From Borreliella spielmanii (GTDB lineage Bacteria; Spirochaetota; Spirochaetia; Borreliales; Borreliaceae): a stretch of DNA of 64,000 bases. Location of the stretch: contig NZ_JACHFA010000002.1 in NCBI RefSeq assembly GCF_014201705.1, positions 158,579 to 222,578 of the forward strand, written 5' to 3'. Below, piece after piece: positions 27,093 to 35,897 of the stretch. The notes under the pieces were generated by a model. That model was not told where the DNA came from. It worked only from the letters and a program-made list of their open reading frames with translations, and ran no database searches. The position numbers and the translations under genes are program-made. Every line of letters starts with the position of its first letter. Within the stretch, counting starts at the first letter, position 1.

Positions 27093-27647
27093 ATGTTAAA
27101 TTTTTTGACTGTGAAAAAAGAAAAAAAAGCATCGCCTTTGTTTATTTTTGATGAAATAAAAACAATAGTGGGTGTTGGTGATTTTTTTAAAGGGGATCTG
27201 GTTTCAAATAATTTTATTCGACTTGATGGCGATTTTATAGGCACTATTAGTTCTACAAAAAGAGTAATTATTGGAGAAAGCGGGAGAGTTAAATCTAGTA
27301 TTGATGCTAATGAACTTGTTATTTCTGGAATGGTTGTAGGCAATATTTATGCGAAAAGCAAGATTAAAATATTTGCATCAGGGTGTGTTATTGGAAATAT
27401 TTCTTGCAGGTCGATTGAAGTTGAAGAGGGCGCTATTATTGATGGGTATATGGATATCGGTGCTGATCATCTTAGAGCTCCTGAGAGAAATGCATTTTTT
27501 TATACTGGTTCTTATAAGGTTAATGAAGATCTTTTAATTGAAATTAATAAGGAGTATCGAGAAGAAAAAAAATCTTTTCAACCCTTAGAAGGTGAAGATG
27601 ATAAATATTTTTCAAGTGTTATGAGTAAAATAGATGAAAGTAAATAA
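27093..27647 (+). CDS. bactofilin (BB0245-like)
   Basis: A 184-residue polymer-forming cytoskeletal protein. The core shows the beta-helix pattern of short repeats (NFIRLDGDFIGTI, RVIIGESGRVKSSI, VIGNISCRSIEVEEGAII). Flexible tails lie at both ends; the C-terminal tail is acidic. It is translationally adjacent to the M23 peptidase gene and overlaps the YaaR-like gene by 14 bp. It is probably a membrane-associated scaffold that positions the peptidase. A second, smaller bactofilin is encoded at 40545-40952. Confidence 0.9.
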   Translation: MLNFLTVKKEKKASPLFIFDEIKTIVGVGDFFKGDLVSNNFIRLDGDFIGTISSTKRVIIGESGRVKSSIDANELVISGMVVGNIYAKSKIKIFASGCVIGNISCRSIEVEEGAIIDGYMDIGADHLRAPERNAFFYTGSYKVNEDLLIEINKEYREEKKSFQPLEGEDDKYFSSVMSKIDESK

Positions 27648-28128
27648 TTTGATTGCTGGGGCATTAAATCTTGATTCAAAAGATTATAAAAAAGGTGGTA
27701 AAAAAGTATTTTTTGACAAGAGTAATGTTTTTTCTTCGGTGTTTCAGACTGAAAGCGTTAAAGAAGATAAGCGGTTTGTGTTGCTTGAAAATGGTGAATT
27801 TAATCTTGATTTGATTAAAAATATGTTAGATGGAATTAACGAGATTGGCGAAAGACTTTTGAGTGAGCCTTCCAGACAAAATGTGATTTTTTACAAAAAA
27901 GTTATTTCAGAGTTTATATCCATTATAATATCATCTTCTGTTTGTTTGAAAGAACAAAAAGGGGGGAGTTTGGGAGATCTCAAGCGACCCAAGTATAGAA
28001 TTATTAAGATTATTAATGACAAGCTGGATAAACTTGCCTATTCTGTTTTACAAAATCAAATGACTCAGATTAAACTTTTAGATAGTATTGAAGAGATTCA
28101 GGGTTTACTTGTGGATTTGCTAATGTAA
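27634..28128 (+). CDS. YaaR/DUF327-like protein (BB0244-like)
   Basis: A 164-residue protein. The last 100 residues resemble the YaaR (DUF327) family: IKNMLDGINEIGERLLSEPS, then YKKVISEFISIIISSSV, and a C-terminal QNQMTQIKLLDSIEEIQGLL. The function of that family is not established. It overlaps the bactofilin gene by 14 bp and is the last gene before a clear terminator, so it belongs to the M23-bactofilin operon. The family assignment is by pattern memory and moderate in certainty. Confidence 0.75.
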   Translation: MKVNNLIAGALNLDSKDYKKGGKKVFFDKSNVFSSVFQTESVKEDKRFVLLENGEFNLDLIKNMLDGINEIGERLLSEPSRQNVIFYKKVISEFISIIISSSVCLKEQKGGSLGDLKRPKYRIIKIINDKLDKLAYSVLQNQMTQIKLLDSIEEIQGLLVDLLM

Positions 28129-28169
28129 ATTAAGCTTGAGGCTTTTAAAATGTTTCAAATTTCAAATTA

Positions 28170-28194
28170 AAAGGGATTGTTAAACAATCCCTTT
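28170..28194. terminator. intrinsic terminator between YaaR-like gene and glpD
   Basis: AAAGGGATTGTT (28170-28181) pairs with AACAATCCCTTT (28183-28194). In practice this gives a stem of about 10 bp with a small loop. A-rich sequence on the left and T-rich on the right let it act in both directions, which fits its position between convergent genes. Confidence 0.75.
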
Positions 28195-28214
28195 ATTGAA
28201 TAGTAAATATTAAA

Positions 28215-29804
28215 TTAATTCTTAATTAAATATTTTTTACTTATTTCTAAAAAGTTTTTTATTTGTTCATTTTTCCACTCTTCAGATTTATTTAATTTTT
28301 TCATCATTATTTCAGCAACTCTTGGAGCAGCTTCAATTGCGGCTTGAGGATTTAAAGGCAATGATCTTGTTCTTCTTGCTAAAACATCGTCAATAGTTTT
28401 AGCTTGCTCAAATTCAATTGCAAAAGCTATTTGAGCTTCATTTAAATCCAAATTTTCGTGTATCTTTTTATTAAACCCCTCCATATTTTTTAAAATTTCA
28501 AAGTCACTACCATAAGTTCTAAAAGGTTCAGGAATTTTTATTGCCTCTTCTTTTTTAAGATAACCGTGTAACTTTAAATCTTCTGTAGTTGATGGATAAT
28601 TTGGTATTAAATTTTTTTCTATTGCCTTGAGTAAGGTTTTTTCCGCCATTTTTCTATATGTAGTATATTTACCCCCAGCTATTGTAATAAGATTTGAATC
28701 TGATATAAATATTTTTTCATTTCTTGAAATTTTTGAAGTATTGCCCCCAGCTTTTGGATCCATTACTAATGGCCTTATTCCAGTATATACGCTTTTTACA
28801 TCCGATTTTTCTATTTTAATATTTAAATAGTTGTTTAAATTATTTATTATAAAGTCAATCTCTTCATCAAATCTTTTAGGTTCTTCTTCTATTTCTTTAA
28901 TTGGAATATCGGTGCTTCCGCAAACAACGCTATCATGCCAAGGAATAGCAAATAAAATCCTATTATCACTGGTTTTAGGCATTAATATTGCATGATTTTT
29001 GGGAAATTTGTCTTTTTTGATTATTAAATGGCTACCTTGGGAAGGTTTAATAATGTTTAAAGCTTTTTCATCATCTAATCTTCTTATTTCATCTGAAAAT
29101 ATTCCTGTGGCGTTTATTATACATTTACTTTTTAATGAAATTTGTTCTTTTGATAATTTATTTTGTATGATAACTCCTGAAAGTTTTTCATTTTCCTTGT
29201 TGAATTTTTTAAGCTCTGTGTAGTTAAGAGCAATACCTCCTTTTTCGGTAAAAGTCCTCAATAATGTTATTGCCATTCTAGCATCATCGAATGAATCATC
29301 GTAATATAGAACAGAACATTTAAGGCCCTCTCTTTTAATATTAGGAGCTTTTTCAATGGTAGCTGTTTTGGATAGTAATTTAGTTTTGTATTTACTAGAT
29401 TTTTCTTTACCCATAAGATTGTGGTAATAGCTTAATCCAAAATAATAATAAGGTACTTCTAAAATATTATAAATAGGAGTAATCAATGCACATTCGTTAA
29501 TTAAATGAGGCGCATTCTTTTCAAGAATGGCTTTTTCATGTAAAGCTTCTTTAACTAAAGAAATATTCCATTGAGCTAAATATCTCACTCCGCCATGAAT
29601 TAATTTACTTGATCTAGAGGAAGTGCCTTTTGCGTAATCAAATTTTTCTATAAGTATTGTCTTATATCCCCTTGTGATTGCGTCTACTGCGATACCAAGA
29701 CCTGTTGCGCCTCCCCCAATTATTATAAGATCAAATTCTTGATTTTCAAGATCTTTTAATTTTGTTTCTTTGTTATTATTCATGAAATTTAAATATTCCT
29801 CCAT
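28215..29804 (-). CDS. glpD: glycerol-3-phosphate dehydrogenase (FAD)
   Basis: A 529-residue membrane-associated flavoprotein converting glycerol-3-phosphate to dihydroxyacetone phosphate. The FAD-binding motif is LIIIGGGATGLGIAVDAI. Further family patterns are GTSSRSSKLIHGGVRYL, IPWHDSVVCGSTD, VYTGIRPLV and TIAGGKYTTYRKMAE. The start at 29804 could be replaced by an internal ATG seven codons later, since GGAGG lies between the two; both fit. It is the last gene of glpF-glpK-glpD, separated from glpK by 269 bp that contain a tandem repeat. Confidence 0.96.
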   Translation of the reverse strand: MEEYLNFMNNNKETKLKDLENQEFDLIIIGGGATGLGIAVDAITRGYKTILIEKFDYAKGTSSRSSKLIHGGVRYLAQWNISLVKEALHEKAILEKNAPHLINECALITPIYNILEVPYYYFGLSYYHNLMGKEKSSKYKTKLLSKTATIEKAPNIKREGLKCSVLYYDDSFDDARMAITLLRTFTEKGGIALNYTELKKFNKENEKLSGVIIQNKLSKEQISLKSKCIINATGIFSDEIRRLDDEKALNIIKPSQGSHLIIKKDKFPKNHAILMPKTSDNRILFAIPWHDSVVCGSTDIPIKEIEEEPKRFDEEIDFIINNLNNYLNIKIEKSDVKSVYTGIRPLVMDPKAGGNTSKISRNEKIFISDSNLITIAGGKYTTYRKMAEKTLLKAIEKNLIPNYPSTTEDLKLHGYLKKEEAIKIPEPFRTYGSDFEILKNMEGFNKKIHENLDLNEAQIAFAIEFEQAKTIDDVLARRTRSLPLNPQAAIEAAPRVAEIMMKKLNKSEEWKNEQIKNFLEISKKYLIKN

Positions 29805-29853
29805 TTTGGTTAATTTCTCTTCTTTTTAATTAAATTCTAAGTTTGAGAAATTA

Positions 29854-29887
29854 GCAAAGATCATTTGTTCGCAAAGATCGTTTGTTT
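29854..29887. repeat. 17-bp tandem direct repeat upstream of glpD
   Basis: GCAAAGATCATTTGTTC (29854-29870) is followed immediately by GCAAAGATCGTTTGTTT (29871-29887), with 15 of 17 bases matching. It lies 50-83 bp before the glpD start in an otherwise featureless spacer. It could be a paired protein-binding site or a leader element. Confidence 0.7.
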
Positions 29888-29982
29888 TAATTTTATTGAA
29901 TAGCACTATAAACTAATTGCAATGATAAAATTTTCAATCTTTTGTGATTTTTTTTTCGATTTAATATATTATTAATCATTTT

Positions 29983-30081
29983 TTATATTTCTCCAATGAA
30001 TTTTACCTTTTTATAAGGTGTAAATAGTTTATTTCTTAAATTCATTTGTTCTGGTTTTGAAAAATTAAATAAGTTATGCAT
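29983..30081 (-). CDS. possible small protein between glpK and glpD (uncertain)
   Basis: A 32-codon frame opens with ATG at 30081, overlaps the glpK stop by 8 bp, and lies where a small hypothetical gene (BB0242) has been annotated in B. burgdorferi. No Shine-Dalgarno is visible and the peptide resembles nothing I know. The overlap with the glpK stop could allow coupled translation, but it may equally be non-coding. Its existence is doubtful. Confidence 0.25.
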   Translation of the reverse strand: MHNLFNFSKPEQMNLRNKLFTPYKKVKFIGEI

Positions 30082-31582
30082 GATTATGAGAATTCTGTAT
30101 CCAGGATTTTGATCTTTCAATTGCTTTGTTCCAATTCTCAAGAAGATTTTCTTTTTGATTTTTTGACATTGAAGGCTCAAATATCTTATCTACTTGCCAA
30201 AGACTTACGATTTCTTCGGCGCTTTGCCAATAACCTGATGCAAGCCCTGCAAGATAAGCAGCCCCAAGAGCGGTTGTTTCTGTTATTTTTGGTCTTACAA
30301 CTTTGCATTCTAAAAGATCAGCTTGAAATTGCATTAATAGATTATTTTGGCTTGCTCCTCCGTCTACTCTTAATTCTTGAATTTCAAAATTGGGAATGGA
30401 TTTTTTCATGGTATTTAGTATATCAAAACTTTGAAATGCTATGCTCTCAAGAGCAGCTCTTGTGATGTGAGCTTTTGTTGATCCCCTTGTTATTCCAATA
30501 ATTGTTCCTCTTGCATAAGAATCCCAATGAGGTGCACCAAGCCCAACAAATGCTGGCACAAAATAAACTCCCCCATTGTCTGAAGCAGAGCTTGCCAATG
30601 ATTCTGCATCTGAGCTTTTTCTGAAAAATTCAAGACCGTCTCTTAGCCATTGGATTACAGCTCCACCAATAAAAACACTTCCTTCAAGAACATAAGTTAC
30701 AGATTTTTTTCTTCCCCATGCAATTGAAGTTAAAAGCTTTTCATGATTAATAATTGGTTCTTTACCTATATTTACTGTTAAAAAGCAACCAGTTCCATAT
30801 GTGTTTTTAGCCATACCTTTTTTAAGGCAAGCTTGTCCAAATGTTGCTGCAAATTGATCTCCAGCAATTCCTGCAATAGGAATTTCTGCTCCAAATAGCG
30901 ATTTATCTGTTTTACCATATATTGTGGAACTTTCTTTAAGTTCTGGCAAAATTGCTTTTGGAATATTTAATATGCTTAAAAGTTCATCATCCCATTCTAA
31001 TGTTTTAATATTTAATAATAATGTTCTTGAAGCATTAGAGTAATCAGTCGCATGTACTTTTTTTTGGGTTAGATTCCATAATAGCCATGTATCTATTGTT
31101 CCAAAGCATAATTCACCATTTTCAGCTTTTTGTCTGGCGCCCTCTACATTGTCCAAGATCCAAAGTATTTTTGTTCCGCTAAAATAAGAATCTAATACCA
31201 AGCCTGTTTTTTCCAAAATAATTTTATCTTTTCCCTCTTGTTTTAATTGGTCACAAATTTTGGCAGTTCTTCTGTCTTGCCATACTATTGCATTGTAAAT
31301 AGGTTTTCCTGTATTTTTTTCCCATATAACCGTAGTTTCTCTTTGATTAGTTATTCCAATAGCATCAACTTCGCTTGGTAAAATTCTTGAATTTGCAAGA
31401 GCTTCTGTTATAACCCCAAGTTGAGATCCCCATATTTCGGTAGGATCATGTTCCACCCAGCTTGGTTGCGGATAGATTTGAGTAAATTCTTTTTGAGCAA
31501 CCCCTTTTATGTTTGCATTTTTGTCAAATACTATTGCTCTTGAGCTTGTAGTACCTTGATCAATAGATAAAATGTATTTCAT
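30074..31582 (-). CDS. glpK: glycerol kinase
   Basis: A 502-residue kinase of the FGGY family phosphorylating glycerol to glycerol-3-phosphate. Seen are [15 protein letters not shown] at the N-terminus, [26 protein letters not shown] and [30 protein letters not shown] and [11 protein letters not shown] are further matches. The ATG follows AAGGAG. It lies 37 bp downstream of glpF in the same unit. The product feeds GlpD and phospholipid or lipoprotein synthesis. Confidence 0.97.
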   Translation of the reverse strand: MKYILSIDQGTTSSRAIVFDKNANIKGVAQKEFTQIYPQPSWVEHDPTEIWGSQLGVITEALANSRILPSEVDAIGITNQRETTVIWEKNTGKPIYNAIVWQDRRTAKICDQLKQEGKDKIILEKTGLVLDSYFSGTKILWILDNVEGARQKAENGELCFGTIDTWLLWNLTQKKVHATDYSNASRTLLLNIKTLEWDDELLSILNIPKAILPELKESSTIYGKTDKSLFGAEIPIAGIAGDQFAATFGQACLKKGMAKNTYGTGCFLTVNIGKEPIINHEKLLTSIAWGRKKSVTYVLEGSVFIGGAVIQWLRDGLEFFRKSSDAESLASSASDNGGVYFVPAFVGLGAPHWDSYARGTIIGITRGSTKAHITRAALESIAFQSFDILNTMKKSIPNFEIQELRVDGGASQNNLLMQFQADLLECKVVRPKITETTALGAAYLAGLASGYWQSAEEIVSLWQVDKIFEPSMSKNQKENLLENWNKAIERSKSWIQNSHNHA

Positions 31583-31619
31583 AATTTCTCCTTTTTACTT
31601 TAACAAAGATAAATATCTT

Positions 31620-32384
31620 TTAACCTTTGTTATTTTTTAATGTAAATTCGTAAATTGTAGCGCCCAAAATTGCCCCAATAATTGGACCAATTATTGGTAC
31701 AATAAATATATTTAGGTTATTAAAGCCATGATTTTTAAACCCAGCAAATAAGAGTAAAATTCTTGGCCCCAGATCCCTTGCAGGATTAATAGCATAACCA
31801 TTCATTCCCCCAAAACTTATTCCTATTGCCAAAACCACTGCTCCTATAATAAATGGAATAAATGGATTATCATCGTGTTTTTTTACAAAATCTCCAACAA
31901 CAGAAATTAAAAACATTAGCAAAAAAGTTCCAAAAACTTGATCAATAAATCCAGGTAAAAATCCAGGAATAGCAGGAAAAGTTGCCATTATGCCTTGAGT
32001 ATTTTCTAGTCCTGGATCTATTTCTATCCATTTAGGATAAAATACGACAAGTGTCATTAATGCGCCTGTAAATGCTCCTAATATTTGAGCTACAATGTAA
32101 TGTAAAAGTTTTGAAACGGGAAATTTTCCAACACTTGCTAAGCCTATACTAACAGCCGGGTTTAGGTGTGCGCCACTAATTCTTGCTGCTGTATAAATAC
32201 CAAACGTTACACCTAGCCCCCATCCAAATACTATATTTGTATATCCCCCTTTTATTATTTCTCCTGTTATTTCAGGACTTGATGGAAATAGTACTGTCAT
32301 TGCAACAGATCCAGTTCCTAGAGCTAATAGAATAAATGTTCCCAAAAATTCCGATATAAATTCTTGGAATTTTGTATAATTCAT
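31620..32384 (-). CDS. glpF: glycerol uptake facilitator
   Basis: A 254-residue aquaglyceroporin of the MIP family. Both pore motifs are present: GAHLNPAVSIG and GYAINPARDLGPR, the second with Asp after NPAR as in glycerol-selective channels. Six membrane segments are visible. The frame is open 20 codons further upstream, but ATG 32384 is chosen because AAGGAG (complement at 32392-32397) is correctly spaced. It is the first gene of the glycerol operon, behind a long leader. From the literature, the B. burgdorferi glp genes respond to cyclic di-GMP and are important in the tick. Confidence 0.96.
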   Translation of the reverse strand: MNYTKFQEFISEFLGTFILLALGTGSVAMTVLFPSSPEITGEIIKGGYTNIVFGWGLGVTFGIYTAARISGAHLNPAVSIGLASVGKFPVSKLLHYIVAQILGAFTGALMTLVVFYPKWIEIDPGLENTQGIMATFPAIPGFLPGFIDQVFGTFLLMFLISVVGDFVKKHDDNPFIPFIIGAVVLAIGISFGGMNGYAINPARDLGPRILLLFAGFKNHGFNNLNIFIVPIIGPIIGAILGATIYEFTLKNNKG

Positions 32385-32577
32385 AGTGTGTCTCCTTATT
32401 TTTATAGCAATTTTATTTTTTATTAAAAAGTTTGAATTTTTCAATTTTTGAATTTATATATTAAATTTTTAATTAAATTTTATTGTTCTTTTTGCAAAAT
32501 AATTAGATTATTTATATTTTATCCTCTTTCTTTTAAGGATAATTAATATTTTTAATTATAACTTTATAATATTTATA
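32385..32577 (-). promoter_or_regulatory. long 5' leader of the glp operon
   Basis: About 190 nt lie between the predicted transcription start (near 32577) and the glpF ATG. The leader is very AT-rich. It includes a 7-bp inverted repeat TTATCCT (32519-32525) / AGGATAA (32536-32542) with a 10-nt loop. No riboswitch class I know is recognisable. Confidence 0.55.
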
Positions 32578-32583
32578 TTTAAT

Positions 32584-32612
32584 ATATTATTTCTAATTAA
32601 GATTAATGTCAA
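32584..32612 (-). promoter_or_regulatory. glpF promoter
   Basis: On the minus strand, TTGACA (32607-32612) and TAATAT (32584-32589) are separated by exactly 17 bp. It is a strong sigma-70 pattern and is properly oriented for the glpF-glpK-glpD unit. Confidence 0.8.
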
Positions 32613-32644
32613 TAATTTAAAAATTTTAATTTTTAAATTATTGA
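32609..32644. promoter_or_regulatory. 17-bp-arm perfect palindrome overlapping the glpF -35
   Basis: Arms 32609-32625 and 32628-32644 (TCAATAATTTAAAAATT and its exact reverse complement) flank a 2-bp spacer. The left end covers four bases of the -35 hexamer TTGACA. The length and position suggest a binding site for a dimeric regulator; the site is also upstream of the divergent kinase gene. Confidence 0.7.
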
Positions 32645-32714
32645 TTTCTTTCCTAAAATTTGTTTAAGGATTTTTTATTTTATATTAAAATTTTTACATT
32701 GGATTTTTTTATTA

Positions 32715-32740
32715 ATTCAATTTTATGATTCAATTTTATG
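32715..32740. repeat. perfect 13-bp tandem repeat upstream of the deoxynucleoside kinase
   Basis: ATTCAATTTTATG occurs twice head to tail (32715-32727 and 32728-32740). It lies about 60 bp before the kinase start, inside the 418-bp gap between the glpF and kinase starts. Apart from this, the glp promoter and the palindrome, I see nothing else in that gap. Confidence 0.8.
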
Positions 32741-32802
32741 TTTTAGAAATTCTTTTTTTATTTTATATGTGAATTATTTAGTTGGTTTTGGAGGTAGACT
32801 TG

Positions 32803-33405
32803 GTGATTGTAATAGAAGGTTTAATTGGGGTAGGAAAAACTACTCTTGGAAATATTTTGTCAAAGGAGTTGGAAGTTCCTTTTTATAGTGAACTGAATAA
32901 TGATTTTACTTTGGCTGTATTAGATAAATTTTATAAGGATAAATCCAGATGGGCATTTCCAGTTCAAATTAATTTTCTCAATGAGAGGTTTAAGTTAATA
33001 AAAGGGGTGTTTAGAACAAAAGGGGGTATACTTGATCGATCTATTTATGGTGATTGTGTATTTGCGTCTCTTTTAAATTGCGATGGGCATATTTCTGATG
33101 AGGAGTATAAAATATATATTGATCTTCTTGATAATATGCTTGAACATTCTCAACGACCAAGTTTGCTTGTGTATCTTGATTGCAGTATTGATGAGGTTGA
33201 GCGCAGAATTAAAAATAGAAATAGGAGCTTTGAGATGAATATTCCTAGAGATTATCTTGAAGGTCTTAATAGAAAATATTTGAAGTGGTATAATGAATAT
33301 AACTTGTCTTCAAAGATAAAATTTTCTTACGATGATATAAATATTTTTAACGAAGAAGATAAGAACAAAGTGATTTCTTTAATTAGAGATAAACTTGTAT
33401 TATAA
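32803..33405 (+). CDS. dck: deoxynucleoside kinase
   Basis: A 200-residue salvage kinase of the dCK/dGK family, phosphorylating deoxynucleosides. The P-loop is GLIGVGKTT right at the N-terminus. The family DRS motif is ILDRSIYGDCVFA and the lid arginines are in ERRIKNRNRSFE. I chose GTG 32803, since GGAGG (32790-32794) lies 8 nt upstream; an in-frame TTG at 32782 precedes the SD and is rejected. Borrelia depends on salvage because it lacks de novo nucleotide synthesis. Substrate specificity cannot be read from the sequence. Confidence 0.88.
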   Translation: MIVIEGLIGVGKTTLGNILSKELEVPFYSELNNDFTLAVLDKFYKDKSRWAFPVQINFLNERFKLIKGVFRTKGGILDRSIYGDCVFASLLNCDGHISDEEYKIYIDLLDNMLEHSQRPSLLVYLDCSIDEVERRIKNRNRSFEMNIPRDYLEGLNRKYLKWYNEYNLSSKIKFSYDDINIFNEEDKNKVISLIRDKLVL

Positions 33406-33468
33406 TTACTTATAGTAGATTGACATTCTTTTATTGTATTTAAAGGTTGAGTGTTAATGGAGGTTCTT

Positions 33469-34242
33469 ATGAGGAGATTATTTCTTCTGTATTTTTTATG
33501 TTCTTTTGTTTTTTTGAATTTGTTTGCCCAGGGTAGTTCTTCTTATGTTGATAAGCAAAAAGAGCTTGCTATTTTTTATTATGAGGTTGGTCAAAGGTAT
33601 ATAAATGTTGGTAAAGTTAAAAAGGGAAAGCTTTTTCAAGCAAAAGCTTTAAAGATTTATCCAGATTTGAAAAAGGGAGTTAATATTAAGCTTGCAATTA
33701 AAGAGCTTGATGCTAAGATTAAGGATGACAATTCCAAGGTTGTTATGCTTGAGGATGTTAAGCTTGAGGAGATACCTGGAATAGTGCATGAAAAAATAGA
33801 AATCAATGATTTTACAAATGCTCCTAAAATAGAATATATTGCCCAGAGAGAGAGAAGCAAAAATGAAGATAAAATTATTAAATTTCAATTTGGAAAGTTC
33901 GCAAGAGCCTTAATTTCTAGGAACTTTGATTTATTTGCTTCTGTTATTGCAGATAAAGTTAATGTTATGGGTCAATTTGAATTAAAAGACGATTTTATAT
34001 CAGCTTTATCAAGAGCTTCATCTAAGATTGATGCAGAAGAGTTAGAATATTTATCAGTTGATGATTACTACGATTTAAAGTCTTTGAAAATTTTAAAATC
34101 CAACGATACTTCTTTTTCTGTTAATGTTAACGCCAAGAAAAATGATGTTACTAAAAATTTCCCATTTTGGAAAGAGCATCAGACTTTAATTTTTACCAAA
34201 GATGATGATAATGATAATTGGTTTTTGTCTTCTATAAAGTGA
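33469..34242 (+). CDS. exported TPR-like protein (BB0238-like)
   Basis: A 257-residue protein with a clear signal sequence ([20 protein letters not shown], likely cut after AQG). A TPR-like helical pair follows ([19 protein letters not shown]). The C-terminal half (about 130-257) looks like a separate alpha/beta domain. The ATG at 33469 is set by GGAGG at 33459-33463; an upstream in-frame start is unlikely. The corresponding B. burgdorferi protein has been reported as required in mammalian infection (from memory). The last 64 bp overlap the convergent lnt gene. Confidence 0.85.
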   Translation: MRRLFLLYFLCSFVFLNLFAQGSSSYVDKQKELAIFYYEVGQRYINVGKVKKGKLFQAKALKIYPDLKKGVNIKLAIKELDAKIKDDNSKVVMLEDVKLEEIPGIVHEKIEINDFTNAPKIEYIAQRERSKNEDKIIKFQFGKFARALISRNFDLFASVIADKVNVMGQFELKDDFISALSRASSKIDAEELEYLSVDDYYDLKSLKILKSNDTSFSVNVNAKKNDVTKNFPFWKEHQTLIFTKDDDNDNWFLSSIK

Positions 34243-35747
34243 AATCTTAATATTGTAATTAAGAACATTGTCATTAGTATATGTATAAACAAGTCTCCAA
34301 TTTTTTCATAAATGGTTGTAAATGTTGGGGACAGTTTTACGGTTGATAATAAGTAGCCTTTTGTAAAAGTTTCTAATCTTTTAATGCCTTCTCCGTATTC
34401 GTTGATGATGGCAGTGATTCCTGAGTTTGTAGCTCTAATGGTTTTGATTCCATTTTCAATGCTTCTAAATTTAGCTACAACAAAGTGTTGCCATTCTGCT
34501 GAATTTGTTTTTGACCAAGAGTCGTTTGAGAAATTGAGCAATGTATTAGCACCTTGGATTTTATAAAACCTTGAAAGTTCTGGGAATGCATCGTCATAAC
34601 ATATTAAGGGAGCAAATTTAAATTTTTTCAATTTCAATATTTCAATTTTATTTCCTTCAATTTGTCCCAAGAGCCTGAAATTTTTTAAAAAAAAGTTTCT
34701 TACAAATTTATATTCGTAAAATGGAATTTTTTCTGCAAAAGGGACTAAGAATATTTTAGAGTATATGTTTGCAATGTTGAGATTTGGCTCTATCATGTAA
34801 ATAGAATTTTGTTGAATTCCTATGGTTTTGTCTACATTTGAAGGAGCCCCAATGGCAAATGGAATTTTTCGTTCTTTTATAAAATTTTTCAGCTCATTAT
34901 GTAAGTCATAGTTTTTAAAGTATTGCTCTTCTTTGTTAAAAGGGTAGGTTAGTACTCCTTCACTCCAGATTACAAATTCTATTTTTGGGTTTTCTTTTAA
35001 GGCTTGTTCTGTAATTTCAATAGAATCTCTTATTCCTTTTTTGTCATTTCCAGGTAACCACGGATCAGTGTTAAGCTGAATAGCTGCAATGTTTAGACTA
35101 TCTATTTCTTTTGCTAATAAACTTTTTAATTCTGTTTTTTTAAGCATTCCGTAAGTAAAAGATACTATTGTTAATAGTATTGGAAATATTGTGTTTAGCA
35201 AATTTGTTTTGTTTTTATGGATTAAAAAGTCTGCTATTCCTGAGTTTAAAAAGTAGACTACAAATGATACAAAAAATACACCAAAAATGTCTGCTACTTG
35301 AATTAAATTATTGAAGTTATTTACTGTGAAAGCGGCAAGCCCCCAGGGATACGCTAAAAATCCAATTGATCTTGAGTAATCATAAAATGTAAAAAGCATT
35401 GCTATTGCTATTGCTTTATTTTTAAAGTTTTTTAAAGAGTAATATAGAAAATAACCCAAAGCTAATGAATATGGAATGTATCCTATTACTACTCCTATGA
35501 AGGTAATCCACCCAAATGCATGAAAAAATCCAAGCCAAAAATTTTGCAAGCTGTTGGCTATTATAAAGTAAAATACCGTTAATCCTATTAATGTTTTTTT
35601 ATTTTCGAGTTTGTTTAAAGCTATAAAAAGCGGTACATAAGCAACAAATCCCAGGATTGAATATCCGGTTTCTTTAATTTCGTTTGGAATTGCAAGTGTT
35701 GTAAGAATTCCTGAAAATGCGGCTAGGTAAAAACATCTGGTTTTCAT
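34179..35747 (-). CDS. lnt: apolipoprotein N-acyltransferase
   Basis: A 522-residue inner-membrane enzyme adding the third acyl chain to lipoproteins, the last step of lipoprotein maturation. About seven N-terminal helices lead to a periplasmic nitrilase-like domain. The catalytic triad is visible: Glu in [12 protein letters not shown], Lys in [13 protein letters not shown] and Cys in [14 protein letters not shown] final helix lies near the C-terminus. Lipoproteins dominate the Borrelia surface, so this is a central gene. The last 21 codons are antisense to the end of the BB0238-like gene. Confidence 0.94.
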   Translation of the reverse strand: MKTRCFYLAAFSGILTTLAIPNEIKETGYSILGFVAYVPLFIALNKLENKKTLIGLTVFYFIIANSLQNFWLGFFHAFGWITFIGVVIGYIPYSLALGYFLYYSLKNFKNKAIAIAMLFTFYDYSRSIGFLAYPWGLAAFTVNNFNNLIQVADIFGVFFVSFVVYFLNSGIADFLIHKNKTNLLNTIFPILLTIVSFTYGMLKKTELKSLLAKEIDSLNIAAIQLNTDPWLPGNDKKGIRDSIEITEQALKENPKIEFVIWSEGVLTYPFNKEEQYFKNYDLHNELKNFIKERKIPFAIGAPSNVDKTIGIQQNSIYMIEPNLNIANIYSKIFLVPFAEKIPFYEYKFVRNFFLKNFRLLGQIEGNKIEILKLKKFKFAPLICYDDAFPELSRFYKIQGANTLLNFSNDSWSKTNSAEWQHFVVAKFRSIENGIKTIRATNSGITAIINEYGEGIKRLETFTKGYLLSTVKLSPTFTTIYEKIGDLFIHILMTMFLITILRFHFIEDKNQLSLSSSLVKIKV

Positions 35748-35764
35748 TTTTCCTCTTTTTTACT

Positions 35765-35787
35765 ATCATTATTAGTAATATAATGAT
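35765..35787. promoter_or_regulatory. 8-bp inverted repeat between lnt and the NHL/vWA gene
   Basis: ATCATTAT (35765-35772) and ATAATGAT (35780-35787) are exact complements with a 7-bp loop. A related ATCATTAA occurs again near 35806. The repeats lie just upstream of the lnt start and between divergent genes. Confidence 0.4.
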
Positions 35788-35861
35788 GTAATATATTTAA
35801 CATTATCATTAATAATTTTATATGATAGCATGGATTTTTTTGTATTATTATTGAAAATTTA

Positions 35862-35871
35862 TGCTTATAAT
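35862..35871 (+). promoter_or_regulatory. extended -10 promoter of the NHL/vWA gene
   Basis: TGCTTATAAT (35862-35871) is a TGn-type extended -10 with a perfect TATAAT. No good -35 is present at the matching distance. A start near 35879 would place the in-frame TTG at 35877 outside the message, which supports ATG 35898 as the translation start. Confidence 0.5.
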
Positions 35872-35897
35872 GGGTCTTGAAAGAAGTAAAGGGAATT

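Noticed and set aside
30076..30465. 129-codon plus-strand frame inside glpK
   Set aside because: Antisense to conserved glycerol kinase sequence, with no SD and no recognisable protein.
32385..32802. search for a known riboswitch in the glp leader
   Set aside because: No conserved motif of c-di-GMP, glycine, lysine, SAM or similar classes could be recognised; only the dyads described were found.
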